Positions 24,030-35,503 of a stretch of DNA of 64,000 nucleotides are shown here, in pieces (positions within the stretch are counted from its first letter, which is position 1; every line of letters starts with the position of its first letter). The position numbers and the translations under genes were made by a program. Origin of the DNA: Lumnitzera littorea (Eukaryota > Streptophyta > Magnoliopsida > Myrtales > Combretaceae); NCBI GenBank assembly GCA_024138015.1, contig JAMXBB010000010.1, positions 80,372,038 through 80,436,037 of the forward strand, read 5' to 3'. Under the pieces are notes generated by a model. It was not told the DNA's origin, did no database searches, and saw only the letters and a program-made list of their open reading frames with translations.

Positions 24030-24258
24030 GGAAGGTAAAGGCTTGTTACAAGTTTTCCACCCATTTTCAAATTCATATCAAGGCTTTCAAATAAAGTTGT
24101 TTGCTTTCATCCAATGTGGTCACACCTTTTAAAGAGAGAGAGAGAGAGAGAGAAGGAAGGTAAAGGCTTGTTACAAGTTTCCCACCTATTTTCAAATTCA
24201 TATCAAGGCTTTCAAATAAAGTTGTTTGCTTTCATCCAATGTGGTCACACCTTTTAAA
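24009..24258. repeat. 125-bp tandem duplication bordered by (GA)n
   Basis: The segment beginning ggtaaaggcttgttacaag occurs at 24034 and again at 24159, 125 bp apart, and runs through ggtcacaccttttaaa in both. I see only two base differences outside the GA tracts, so the duplication is far younger than its surroundings. Each copy is preceded by a (GA)n tract, the likely cause. Confidence 0.85.
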
Positions 24259-24439
24259 TTGACCCTATCAGTCTAAGTCATTTTCCCTGATATAGTTTTC
24301 CTCATGATTGATGTCTACTAACTCTTTTTCAAATCAAAGACCTTACTCTTGATGCCTTTTTTTCATCATAAACAATTTTCAATCAACAAATTCCTTGTTC
24401 GTAAAATTTTTTTTTCTAGTTTTTCAAATTGGTTGCTTT

Positions 24440-25350
24440 TCCTTTTTTTGGTTCATCAATTTTCACTTAAAGTCTTAAGCTAGCCTATAAGGTGCTTTCC
24501 TTTCATAAATTTTCCTTTAAGGTTTTAAGTAACTCATAGAATGCTATTCTAACTTATATTGTCCTTTAGGGCTCTAACCAGCTCGTAAAGTGCTATCTCG
24601 ATTCATATTTCTTAAAGCATTGTCCCTACTTACTTCTCATTTAAGGTTTTAGCTAGCTTAAGGAGCGCTCTACTCATTTGCCTAAGTTAGTCAACTCAAA
24701 GAGCACTACCAATCGATAAAGCGCTAGCATTTTAGGATTCTTACTAATCCATAGGGGTATTAGCCTCCATTCATTATCATTTAGAGTTCTTGCCAGCTCA
24801 TGAGGTGCTACCCTCCATTAAATTCCATTTTAAAGTTCTTGCTTGCTTGTAAGGTGCTACCCTTCATTCAATTTCATTTTAGAGTTCTTGCCAGCTCTTA
24901 AGGCACTACCCTTCATCCGTTATCATTTTAAGGTTCTTGCTAGCCTATAGGGGTGCTACCCTCTATTCAATCTTATTTTAGGGTTCTTATTAGCTCTTAA
25001 GGGGCTATCTTCCATCCATTATCATTTAAGCTTCTTACCAACTCACGAGGCACTACTCTCTATTAAATTTCATTTGGGTTCTTACCAAATCTTAGGGAAA
25101 TACCTCATTCAGTGTCATTTTAGAGTTCTTGTCAACTCATAATGCATTACCCTCCATTCAATTTCATTTTAGGGTTCTTACCAGCTCTTAGGGTGCTACC
25201 TTCCATTATTGAGTTATGCTAAGTAGAACCCTTTACTTAAGGTCACCTTGAGAACAATTTCCCTTTCTTCAAAACTTTATAAGGTTATTGTCAACTTTTA
25301 GAGCACTATATACACCTTTGTTTTCGAGCTAGCTCTTAAAGCACCATCCT
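24440..25350. repeat. Minisatellite with units of about 49 bp (about 18 degenerate units)
   Basis: Units built on tttagagttcttgccagctc, then ttaaggtgctacccttcatt, then an AT-rich spacer repeat at about 49 bp. The best-preserved copies lie at 24740-25210. The outer copies at both ends are more diverged. There is no coding frame across the array. Confidence 0.8.
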
Positions 25351-26179
25351 TCCTGTTTCAAAAGATCTTTTACCTTTCACTAAATTTCAATGGATTAGGC
25401 CAAGGATAGCTAACCTTTTGTAGCACTTCTTAAGGAAAGTTTATCTCCTAGGCAAAAATTGTATCTCTTTTGTCTTTGTGATAAAGTTTTACTTAAACTT
25501 CAAAAAAAAAAAATCCTTCTTTTTAGAATAAATGTAAAGTTTCTTTTTGAAAATGCTTACTAAAATTAAGATTCATTTTCCCTATATTTTACATGAAATA
25601 AGATGATTTAAAACATAAACTTGACTATCTTTTCAAAATTAAAATACACCAACACACTTAAATTTTCCCAACACACTATTAATAGGTACGTAGGCACTCA
25701 TACGCAATTACGAGGCAACTTAAAATATAAAAAATTTTATTTTTCCTCCTTATTAAATAATTAGTTTCTTTTTAATTATTCTTTTCTAAATAAATATAAT
25801 TTGTTGATTCTTTATTTGTAAAATAGAAATTGTTCCTTCAATTTAAAAAGATATATTGAAAAATAAAATTAAATTTAGAAGGTTAAGGTAGTACTAGTTT
25901 AGGGTTTAATAAGTTCACTCCCAAAACCAAAAACTTTGGTTTTAAAATCGTTTTTTTTTTTTAAATTTGGTTTTTACGTGGCCCATTAGCTAAGTTATAA
26001 CTTATTTGCCCAATTAGTTATAACTTAACTTTTTTCCAAACCTCAATTGAGTGGCAAACCCTTAAGTTTTTTCAAATTTAAAATGAAAACCATTTTTCCT
26101 TAATTCTTAGTTGAAGATTAAGGTTAAATGGGTTAAGGTTTAATACTAATTGGATTAAGGAAACTAAAAACTAAAAATT
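25351..26179. other. Unassigned AT-rich sequence
   Basis: No gene is seen. The phrase ggtacgtaggcactcatacg at 25685-25704 resembles a tacgtaggca motif I associate with Tat/Ogre-type gypsy DNA. An 11-bp perfect inverted repeat (aagttataact / agttataactt) lies at 25992-26002 and 26016-26026. Confidence 0.4.
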
Positions 26180-27100
26180 CAGGCTCCATAATTTACATAT
26201 GGATAGATTAGGTTTCCTTCCCCTTTGCTATATAAAGGGGGCAATGGGGGACCATTTTCTTCATTCTGATTTTGTTCCACTTAAGTTAATTGAGAGTATG
26301 GCATAATCCCTCTATCCCCATAAAACTTATGGCAAGTGAGTCAGTCTAAATAATCATATTGAGTGAGAGAGCATTCAAATTGGGATTCCACCCACTGGTA
26401 GACCCATTAAGTACTGATTAAGGGATGTAATAGGTTGCTTGATGACTAGGAGTGGCTCCTAAGCACTAATCGGGGGATGTACAAGGATCACCCCCTCCCC
26501 CCGCCTCTACTCTGTTATTCCTCTTCACGTTGCTAGGTGCCAACGTCATTGACGTCTAAGTTCTTGCGTCATATGCTTGGGCGATTCTAGCATCAATGAT
26601 GTCTTTGGTCTTAAGAGGGCCAACTTTGGCAACTCTAAGTAGGGTTCTTTACCTTCAACAGCTAGAGGACTTCTAAGGAGATTGTTGGGCCTTAGGAATA
26701 TGGCAATCTATACAAGTTCGCTTGTTTTCTCAACCTTATAATGGTTGTCCCTACAAGTTTAGAGTGCTTAAGCAACTTTTATAGGCTCCCGGTGGTTTTT
26801 GGCCGCATATTCCAAGAGGTAGGCTAATATAACGTATTTTATATTTTCTTTCCTGTATCTACTTGTATCCAGGGCTGGTATATCGACCCTTAGGCCTTAT
26901 AACTTGTTCTTCGAATGATTAATAAAATTGAAGTGTTTGCACATGCTTATGTGCACTTTCTTAGTCCCATTTGTTCTTTCTCCTATTTGGGTTGTTTTTC
27001 TTTTCTTCAAGTAATTGTAATGGCCTCCAAGGTGCTCAAGTACAGGAATTGGCTCCTACAGGTCTCATTTAAGCTCTTAGGGCACATGCATAAGCTCTAA
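26180..27100 (+). promoter_or_regulatory. LTR-like block with TATA box and poly(A) signal
   Basis: A strong TATA-like box (tatataaa, 26229-26236) is followed by ggggcaatgggggacc. An aataaa signal lies at 26921-26926. Promoter and poly(A) signal 690 bp apart in the same direction are what an LTR looks like. No direct-repeat partner was found, so it could be a solo LTR or the 3' LTR of the element holding the two minisatellites and the DUF7745-like gene. Confidence 0.45.
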
Positions 27101-27942
27101 GCACTTCAATACATTCTTGTTTTTGACTATTTAATAGCTTCAATCGGATATGACCCTTGGTGTAATGGATGTATCAATTGGTGAGACCGATGTAATTGTT
27201 GGGGTACCCAAGGCTCTCAAGAGTCGTGCTGTTGATAGTTAGATTTCATCCTTTCAATTCACTCTGCCATTCAACTGACGAAAAGTTAAGTAACTCTATT
27301 CTTGACAGACGCCGACTAAGACAATTTCATACCTGTTTTAAACTTAAGAAAAGTGGCATAAATGGTTATTGTCTAGCATGGTTTCATTACATAACCAACT
27401 ACTATTCCTATTTTTAGGCTTATGCTTAATTATGATGTCTCCACATGTCTCATGATCAATAATTAACTTCTATTTTAGACACCTAACATTCACCTATAAA
27501 TACAGAGAAAAAGTACTGTAAGAGCTCTCTAACGATCCTTAACTATTCACTTATCTTCTCTTAAATACATATACTAACTTAGGCATTGGAGTGACTACAC
27601 CGGACTAGCCCCAGTATCATTTAGTTCTCTGCATTTTGCAAGAGTAAGATTTCATCCTAAAATCACTTAACAACACATGTTCCATCAATGCCACACGTGC
27701 AGGTGTTTGATTGGTAACTTATCTGTTAAACAATCTTTAGTCATTAATCTTCTATCCATAACACTTAGTCGCTAATGATGGCTACTTTTTAAACGACGCT
27801 TCGCATGGTTATGCCAAACTATATAAGGGTTTGAGGGTCAATTCATTCTCTACTCTCTATTATCATTTTTTCTAAAATGTTTCTCTATCCTTATTCTTTT
27901 CCATTTCTTTCTTTTCACTCTATCTAACCCAAGTTTTCAAAG
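27101..27942 (+). promoter_or_regulatory. Tat-like LTR/leader ahead of the PF04195-type gene
   Basis: The box ctataaata at 27494-27502 is followed by the phrase acttaggcattggag (about 27578), the leader motif also seen at 201-218 and, reversed, near 57.7 kb. A second TATA-like box (ctatataagg, 27819-27828) stands about 115 bp before the gene's ATG at 27943. I infer the 5' LTR/leader of a non-autonomous Tat-type element whose gene is the PF04195-like one. Confidence 0.5.
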
Positions 27943-30014
27943 ATGACTAACCAATCTCAACAACCAAGTAAGAGCTAATTCATAGGGAGGGCTTCCATAA
28001 ACAAAGGTCATAGGGACGAGCATGTTCCCACTCCTCCCTAATAGACCATGGTGGTAGGGCCTGATGGAGTAGATAAGAGTTATACCTAAGAGGTGAGAGG
28101 GGCACATGCAGAGGAGAGACCTTGATGTAGATATCTGCCTGAGAAAGAAGAAGAAAGTGTGCCTTTATTGCCAACCACTGATGGTGAGGGTATTACGATC
28201 GAGGTAGAGTATATGTACTAAGAGGATCGTTAGCATCGGGTTTGTGAAGAAGTTACCTGAAATACAAACATATAGGAGGTAGTTCAGCTCGAGCAGGGTG
28301 AGTGTGCAAGCATATATGGTGGAGATAATCTATCATTCTACAAATACTGGAAGGTCATGGAGATGGGGCTATGTCTGTCATTTACAACGTTTCAGTTGGA
28401 GGTCTTTAGATATTTACATGTCTATCTTAGTTCACTACATCCGAATATTTAGAAAGTGCTAATAGCCTTTGAGACCATATTTATATTCCATATGAGGAGG
28501 CCTATTGCTCATCTTTTAAGTTATTTCTTTCATTTGAAGGGTAATTCAAGGGGCTGGGTGTATTATTCAACCCGAGGTAACGTCCCGAATTTGTTCTTTT
28601 GTTAGAAGTCTAAAATTGATGAGTGGAGAGGCTAGTTTTTCCTTGTGAGGTTGGCCTATGAACTAGACTTTCCAATGAGATAGATGAGGCCGATTCACAT
28701 AAAACCCACAACTTACTTCGAGAAGGAGGATAAGGATGCCAAGGAGTCAATAATTGATATAGGATGGTGGAAGGGTTTAGGTTTCGATGTGATTGAGACT
28801 GTAGAGCTATATTTGTAGAGGAAAATGTTGCACATCTAAGACATAGGTATGCATGTTTTCATGGTCATGGAGGGTAGTCGAACCTTAGTCGTCGTAATAC
28901 GCTAGCAAGGAGGGGGAGCTCTAAGCTGCTCTCCTTGATGGGTATGTTTTTAATTTTCTACTTTATTTTTGCTAACTCCTTATATTGTGCTTGCAACATA
29001 TGACCTATCTAATAGTGCCTTCAAGGAGCAAATGATGGTGATTCAGGAGAAAAAGTACTAGCTTAAGGGAAAGAGGTCGACAAAGGGGGATAATGTCGTT
29101 CCTATTGCTACTCCTACCACAAAGAAGAGAAAGAAGGCTACTCGAGCTGGTGATAAAGGGGGGAGAGTTGTGAATGAAGGGTTAGGAAGTGTTCTGATCG
29201 TTGTCCCATTAAATGTTACCGAGTAACAGGCTATTGTTGTTACAGTTGAGGTGGTAGATGTACCTAAAGAGGATGAGCGTGGGCAAACTGATGTTACTCA
29301 AGAGCCACGTGAGCTGTGTGCAAATGAGGCAGGATGTTTACTAAGCGGTAGTTAAGGAGGGCGTAATAGAGGATGAGATGTACAAGCAAGTTATGTATGT
29401 TGATGGTCAATCGAAGGGACTTGCTCCTAATTAGGGGGTTCAAGAAATGCATGTAAAAGGTGGGTCAGTTGGAGGTAAGCTAACCATAAGTGTTGAGGGA
29501 CTTCTTGAGGAATGTGAAGGGTCAACTACTAGTAGGACTAACAGTTCATCATAAGGGGAGCATTCTTTAGTTCACTTGGAGAGCGAAACAAGCGAGATGA
29601 TGTGAGCATACGATAATGTGCACATCGTAAGAGAGTGGCCCATGAAGAGGGTGGATGGGGTGTAAATGTAAGATAAGCTCTTTAGTTAGTGTGCACTAAT
29701 TACCTTAAGGGGGCTAAGGGAAGAGATTAGCTTATGTAAGCATGCGCTTACCCAAGGGAGTCTTCTACTTAAGAAGGTATGTTGTTGTGATTCTTTTATT
29801 CGATGGATATGCTACTCAAATAGTCAAGATTGACTGTATATTAATTGTTGGTTGTAGGCTTCTATTGAGCATAAGCGGGATAAAGTGATGGAAAATGAGT
29901 GATTGAGGTAAGATCTGAGCAGGCTAAGGGTACAGATTTTAGAGCTCTAAGATCAATGAAACAAGAGGGCATGGAGAAGTTACATTTGGAGCAAGAGGTT
30001 GTCAACATAAGGTC
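27943..30014 (+). pseudogene. PF04195-type 'putative gypsy-type transposon' protein, 5' part
   Basis: The ATG at 27943 (MTNQSQQ) opens a long, consistent frame broken almost only by TAA, TAG and TGA at Gln, Trp or Arg positions. The domain core reads MEMGLCLSFTTFQLEVFRYL, then LSSLHPNI, IAFETIF, LSYFFHLKG and GWVYYSTRG, the phrasing of the plant Transposase_28/PF04195 family. Its function is unknown; it is carried by non-autonomous gypsy-like elements. Two introns can be proposed: 28942-28996, whose acceptor reads CAA instead of CAG, and 29777-29857 (AAG/GTATGT to TTGTAG). A basic Lys-rich middle (TKKRKK, about 29118) and a coiled-coil region follow. The frame is cut at 30014 by element 3 and resumes at 37610. 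Confidence 0.7.
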
Positions 30015-30891
30015 TATTAGAAATTAGGCTACTAGGCCTTTAACTCATAGTCGAGCCCAAAGACTAAAGAAACTAGTGAGGCAAATCCTCCTACTCCAAC
30101 AACCTCATGCCGAGACCAAGTTCCTCCTTTCTGCCAATCAACTTTATGTGCCGAGTCGTATGGCCACCCACCTCTCAAAAGATATGTGCCGACTTGAAGA
30201 ATGTCGAGACAGTTGCCAAACCTCACACGTTTGCTCAGCTATGTCCCAACCAACCAATTACTCAACATCACTCTTACCAAAAGACCGAAAGAGTTGCCTT
30301 AGACTAATCCTCAATCACCCTTACTCAAACAACTAATCTGCTTATACTCTTTTATCTACATCCTCCAACAGCATCACTAATACATCTCTACCACGTGTAA
30401 AATCTACTACACTAATCACTGTTTTTCTTAAATATTCACTTTTATCCTTTTGTATTCTTGTACATCACTTCTTTAGGGTAATACCCTTTTTGTCTTTTCC
30501 CTTTTAGGTAAGTTACTCTAAAATTCTCGAGTATAAATACCCCTTGTACATATAGCAAAAAATAATTAGATTACCATTAATACACCGAATATTTTTCCTC
30601 TCATAAACACTGATTATTTACTCTCATTTCACTTTTATCCTAACCCTTAAGTAAGGTTAGGTGCCGAGTAATCTCACCGGACCATCTTGTGCATCATATC
30701 GAGCTGTATAGTGAGTCCTCGAAAATTCCATTGGTACATCATATCGTTTAGGGCTATTCGTGGGTTTTGCTTACTCCTTCATTCATTGTTCATCCTTTCG
30801 CGAGTTTCCCCATCACCCTTTTCAAGCTTTCGGCAAGCTTGGACCCATTCCCGCGACCAGCCTTATCTATCTTTAGCCACAATTCTCATCA
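30015..30891 (+). repeat. 5' LTR of element 3 (877 bp)
   Basis: It pairs with the 3' LTR pieces over its whole length: start tattagaaattaggctactag versus tgataggaattaggctactag (35470), end ctcatca versus tacgtca. A TATA-like box (tataaata) lies at 30532-30539. Short frames inside (30076-30336, 30107-30307, 30687-30965) are not genes. Confidence 0.85.
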
Positions 30892-30894
30892 TCT

Positions 30895-30912
30895 TGATAT
30901 TAGAGCGGAGGT
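30895..30912 (+). other. Primer binding site of element 3
   Basis: The sequence tgatattagagcgg starts four bases after the LTR end. It resembles the tggtatcagagc PBS for initiator-Met tRNA, differing by two transitions. Confidence 0.65.
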
Positions 30913-31121
30913 TTCATTTGGATTATAAAATTTTGTTTCAAAGTTCTGTCTATACTTTGTTTTAGGCATGTGAAATAGAGCAAGTTTCTGTGTTAACTTA
31001 GCTAACATGTTTGCTGGTTGTTAAGCTTTTGGCTTGAAGGAAATGTGTTATATGGTTTCAAGAGATAGTATTAGCTGTTACACTGAATCAAGGAGTTTGA
31101 GATTTGAATCTCTCGAAGAAA

Positions 31122-32300
31122 ATGTCAGACCCAAGTATTAATGCTGATGTTAGAGATGATAACAGTGGTGTTGTCCACCATGGCCGACAGTCTTAGCGTA
31201 CTTTAAGAAGTATTAACGAAATACTTGATAAGATGACTAACCTCTTAGTGAATTTAACTTAAGCTGTACATGCATTGGCTTCTCAACTTGCTGAAATCAC
31301 GCATAATACCCCACAAGCTACCTGACCTAAGAAAGGTCAGAAGCCAGCTCAACAAGTTCAAGGTAGATGAGCAAGCGGACAAGTGAGGAGAAGAATTGAT
31401 TTGGGAGAAGAAGACGAGGAAGAGTATTATGAAGAAGAAGAAGAAGAGCAAGCTTAAGCACCCAGAGTATTTGACCATATGAAGCTTCGGATTCCTAGCT
31501 TTAATGGTCTAGAAGTGTAGATGAATACTTGGATTAGGAAGAGAAGGTAGAACGTGTTTTTAACTATTACCAATATAAGGATTACAAGAAAGTAAGAACT
31601 ACTGTTGTTGAGTTCTCCAAGTATACTACCATGTGGTGGAAGAAATTCCAAGCTATGAGGAGATGAGAAGCATACAAAGAGATTAATACTTGCCTTGAGA
31701 AGAAGAGAATAATAAGAAATAGATTTATGTCAGATACCTATTTGCAAAACACTTTCACTCAGCTTCAGGAGCTGAGATAAGGAGGACAAACCTTTGACAA
31801 GTATGTTTAAGAGTTCCAAATGTTCATGATTCACTGCAAAGTAGAGGAACCATCAGTACGAACAGTCTCTAGGTTCCTTACAAGCTTAAGGAGTAACACC
31901 CGGGACATTGTGAAACTCTAACGATTTACCACTATGGATGAGGCCATACGAATAACTCAATGAGTGGAAAGGCAGAGAAGAAGCGAGTACCAACTAGACC
32001 GCTTACTAGCCAACCTAAACAGGGAAGTCACCAAGCTCAACCAAGTATCGAGCTAATCCGAAAGGTAGATGTCTGAGCCAAACAGAAGGGTCGACCTAAC
32101 AGTGACATGCTGACCCAAACTTATGAGAAAAGGCAATGATCTAGAAGGAAGACGAACCAAATCAAGTGCTTTAAGTGCTAAGGGTTTGGACATATGGTTG
32201 CTTAGTACCTTAACCGAAGAATTATGGTCATCAAGGGAGATGTCCTAAAGTCGGAAGTGGAAAGTACTAATGAGAAACTTGAGGAGGAGAACATTGTTGA
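31122..32300 (+). pseudogene. gag: gag relic of element 3
   Basis: The ATG at 31122 starts MSDPSINADVRDDNSG. The N-terminal part includes a heptad-like stretch (INEILDKMTNLLVNLT) and a very acidic run of Glu codons (about 31400-31455), then the capsid entry FDHMKLRIPSFNG. The middle is shifted and broken. The zinc knuckle at about 32161-32215 reads C-F-K-C-stop-GFGH with the last Cys changed to Tyr, followed by NRRIM. This phrasing is common in chromovirus gag. Confidence 0.75.
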
Positions 32301-32429
32301 GAACAAAATCTCTCAAGAGAATGAACTGATTGAGGAGGATGTGTTTACCAAGGATGTAAATTAGTTGATCTTAGTTGTCCAACGCGCAATGAACTTAAAA
32401 CCCTCATACGAGGAGGAGTAGAAGGAGAA

Positions 32430-35400
32430 CTTGTTTCATATCACCTGTAGGGTGAATGATCGGGTGTGCACACTAATCGTGGATAACAAAAGTTGCATCA
32501 ATGTAGCATCATCTAATCTGATCACAAGGTTAAAGTTGCCGACTATTTCACACCCAAGGTCCTATAAGTTGCATTAGCTGAATGAGAAAGGAGCACTACA
32601 TGTCACTCAGCAAGTATTACTGCCGATCACTATCGAAAAGTACTCCAACGAGATTCTCTATGACATACTACCCATGTACGCTTCACACGTGTTGCTTAGC
32701 TAACTATAGCTATTTGATAGAAGAGTTATCCATGACGAATACAAGAACATGTATGTGTTTGAGAAGGATGGCAAAAAGGTTACGCCGAACCCTATGCTAC
32801 TGAGTGAAGTTAACAAACTGTAGGCAAAACTTGCTCGCAGATCGAAGAAGACTTTAATGATGAAAAGAGCTGAGCTTCGAGAGGCTATTAAAGCTTACGT
32901 GCCAACCCTCATGTTGGTCAGATGTCTATTAGAATTAAAGGACCGAAGCAAACTACCCTTGAAGATAAAACAATTGCTAGATGAATATGCCAATTTGTTT
33001 CTAGAATAGTTACCCGAAGGATTACCCCCTGTCCGAGACATAGAACATTGCATTGACTTAGTACCTAATGCCACCCTACTGAATAAGCCATCTTATTGAA
33101 TGAGTCCTGAATAGGCTTCTAAGCTCTAACAACAAGTTAATGAGCTACTGGAGAGAGGGTATGTTAGGGAAAGTCTCAGACCTTACATTGTTCCGGCACT
33201 TCTAGTACTGAAAAAGAATGGAACCTAGCATATGTATGTTGATAGCCGAGCCATAAATAAGATCACGATCAAATACAAGTATCCTATCCTGAGATTAGAA
33301 GACATATTGGATGAATTGAGTAGAGTTAAGATCTTCAACAAAATTGATTTGAAGTCTGGTTACTATCAAATTCACATGAGGCTAGGAGATGAGTAGAAGA
33401 CTACATTCAAAACTCGACATAGACTTTATGAGTAAATAGTCATGCCATTCAGCTTATCGAATGCCCTAAGCACTTTCATGCAAGTAATGAACCATGTACT
33501 AAGAAATCTAATGGGGAAGTGTGTTGTGGTGTACTTTAACGACATCTTAATGTATAGTGCCAACATACCGAGTCACTGTGAACATCTCTAAGCCATATTG
33601 AATGTCTTTCATACCGAGTGATTATTTGGCAATCTTAAGAAATGTTGCTTTTTCTAAGAGGAAATGGTACTCTTAGGCTATATAGTAAGTAGAGGAGGCT
33701 TACAAGTGAACGACGAAAAGATCCAAGCAATTTTCAAGTGGCTGATTCCTACTACTTGTGCCGAAGTTAGAAGTTTCCATAGACTAGCTTCCTTCTACAA
33801 ACGATTTATAAGGAATTTTAATACCTTCACTACACCCCTTACTGAGTTAACAAAGAAAATCACTGCCTTTAAATTGAGAGAAAAAGAGGAGAGAAGTTTT
33901 GCCAAGATAAAGGAGAGGTTAACCTCTACCCTTATATTAGCTTTGCCTAACTTTAAGAAGGTACTTGAACTGGAATGTGACATGTCAAGCATTAAGATAG
34001 GCGTTGTCTTAATGCAAAAGGGCTGATTAATTGCCTACCACAGTGAGAAGCCCAAGGACCTTAGTTAAACTACTCTATATATGACAAAGAACTGTTAACG
34101 CTGATCCAAGCACTACAAGTATGGCAACATTATCTACTGTCAATAGAATTTGTCATCTATACTGACCATGAATCTCTTAGGTACCTCTGAAGTTAGATAA
34201 AGTTGCTGAAGCGATGGGTGAGATGGGTCGAATTTCTTAAATGATTTAATTTTGTAATCAAATACAAATAAGGAAAGAGAAATGTAGTTGTAGATGCTCT
34301 TTTGAGAAGACATACGCTCTTAATAGAACTGCAAACCAAGTTGTTTAGATTTACAAGCATTAAAGAACAGTACTCTGAGGATCTATACTTTGGACCCATA
34401 CTTGCGCGTTATGTCAATAGAAGGACAGTAGATGAGTATCATATAGAGGAGGGATACTTGTTTCAAGGAGCAAAATTATACGTGCCGACCTATTCACTAA
34501 GGGAATTATTGATTAAGGAAGCCTACAGTGAAGGACTCTCTGGACATTTTAGAGAAAGAAGAATGTATGAACTGTTGAATTGACATTTCTTCTGGCCAAA
34601 GATGAGGTGAGATGTACACCGAGTTGTTGAAGGCTGTGCCATATGCAAGAGCGCTAAATGTTGAGCCAAGCAAGGGAAAGCAATGCCTTTGCCTGTTCTG
34701 ATGAAACCATGGATTGAGTTAAGCATAGACTTTGCTCTCGAATTACCACAAACTGCTAAAGCGAAGATTTTGTAATGGTCGTTGTAGATAGGTTCAACAA
34801 GATGGTACACTTTATGCTTTGCTTCAAGACTAATGATGCTTCAGCTATTGCTTTTCTTTTCCTATAGGAAGTTGTTTGGTTATACGGTATGCCAAGAAGT
34901 GTAGTTTTAGATAGAGATCCAAAGTTCTTGAGCCATTTCTAGATGACTCTATGGCAATCAATAGGGACCAAACTACTATTCAATATTTCCTGTCACCCCC
35001 AAACAGATAGCTAAACAGAAGTAGTCAATCGTACTTTAAGATTGCTACTCCAAGCTACTATAGGCAAGAACTTAGCAAAGAAAAGTTTTCAAGCAAAAAG
35101 AGGAACAAACTATCCCCAAAGGTTGAAGGACCTCTCAGAATCCTCCAAAAGATTAATGATAACACCTATAGACTAGAGCTGCCCAAGGATTATGGGGTTT
35201 CTAATACCTTCAACATTGTCGACCTTAGGTTGTACCTAAACAAAGAAAGGTTTCCAAGTAAGAGGAGGGACAAAAATATCCCCAAAGGCTGAAGGACCTC
35301 TCAAAATCCTTTAAAAAATCAATGATAACGCCTACAAACTAGAGCTACCCAAGGACTATGGGCTTTCTCACACCTTCAACATTACCGACCTTAATCCATA

Positions 35401-35469
35401 TCACCCTGACAAAGAGCTGATCGAAGACCATTCAAATTTGAACCTAAATCCAAATCAACCTAGAGGAAA
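32430..35469 (+). pseudogene. pol: pol relic of element 3 (protease, RT, RNase H, integrase)
   Basis: Protease: FHITCRVND, then TLIVDNKSCINVASS, where the expected D-x-G reads D-N-K. RT runs from about 33000 (LPEGLPPVRDIEHCIDLVP) through ELLERGYVRESLRP, LKKNGT, KIDLKSGYYQIHM and MPFSLSNA; the catalytic box reads YFND at 33532-33543 instead of YxDD. RNase H: FKKVLELECDMSSIKIGVV (33954-34008). Integrase: LYVPTYSLRELLIKEAYSEG, with the zinc-site His changed to Tyr, then GHF and CAICKSAK; the core acidic positions are visible in VVVDRFNKMVH, LDRDPKF and TEVVNRTL. Between IGKNL and SFQAK about 170 residues are missing, and the C-terminal module is present twice in tandem. The block ends at a short polypurine tract (agaggaaa, 35462-35469). 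Confidence 0.85.
35093..35425 (+). repeat. Tandem duplication of integrase C-terminal module
   Basis: Two copies of about 167 bp start at about 35093 and 35260. Shared phrases include tatccccaaaggttgaagga, agattaatgataacacctat and accttcaacattg. The first copy ends VDLRLYL and is fused to NKERFPSKRR of the second. Confidence 0.85.
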
Positions 35470-35503
35470 TGATAGGAATTAGGCTACTAGGCCTTTAACC
35501 TAT
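35470..35503 (+). repeat. 3' LTR of element 3, first 34 bp
   Basis: It begins tgataggaattaggctac after the polypurine tract and matches the 5' LTR from 30015. It is interrupted at 35504 by a solo LTR and continues from 36754. Confidence 0.8.

Noticed and set aside
24440..25350. CRISPR-like regular array
   Set aside because: Units are directly adjacent and degenerate with no unique spacers, in plant DNA; it is a minisatellite.
27155..27215. tRNA-like phrase (ggtgtaatggatg ... gggg)
   Set aside because: It resembles a D-arm only; no anticodon stem, T-arm or acceptor pairing can be formed.
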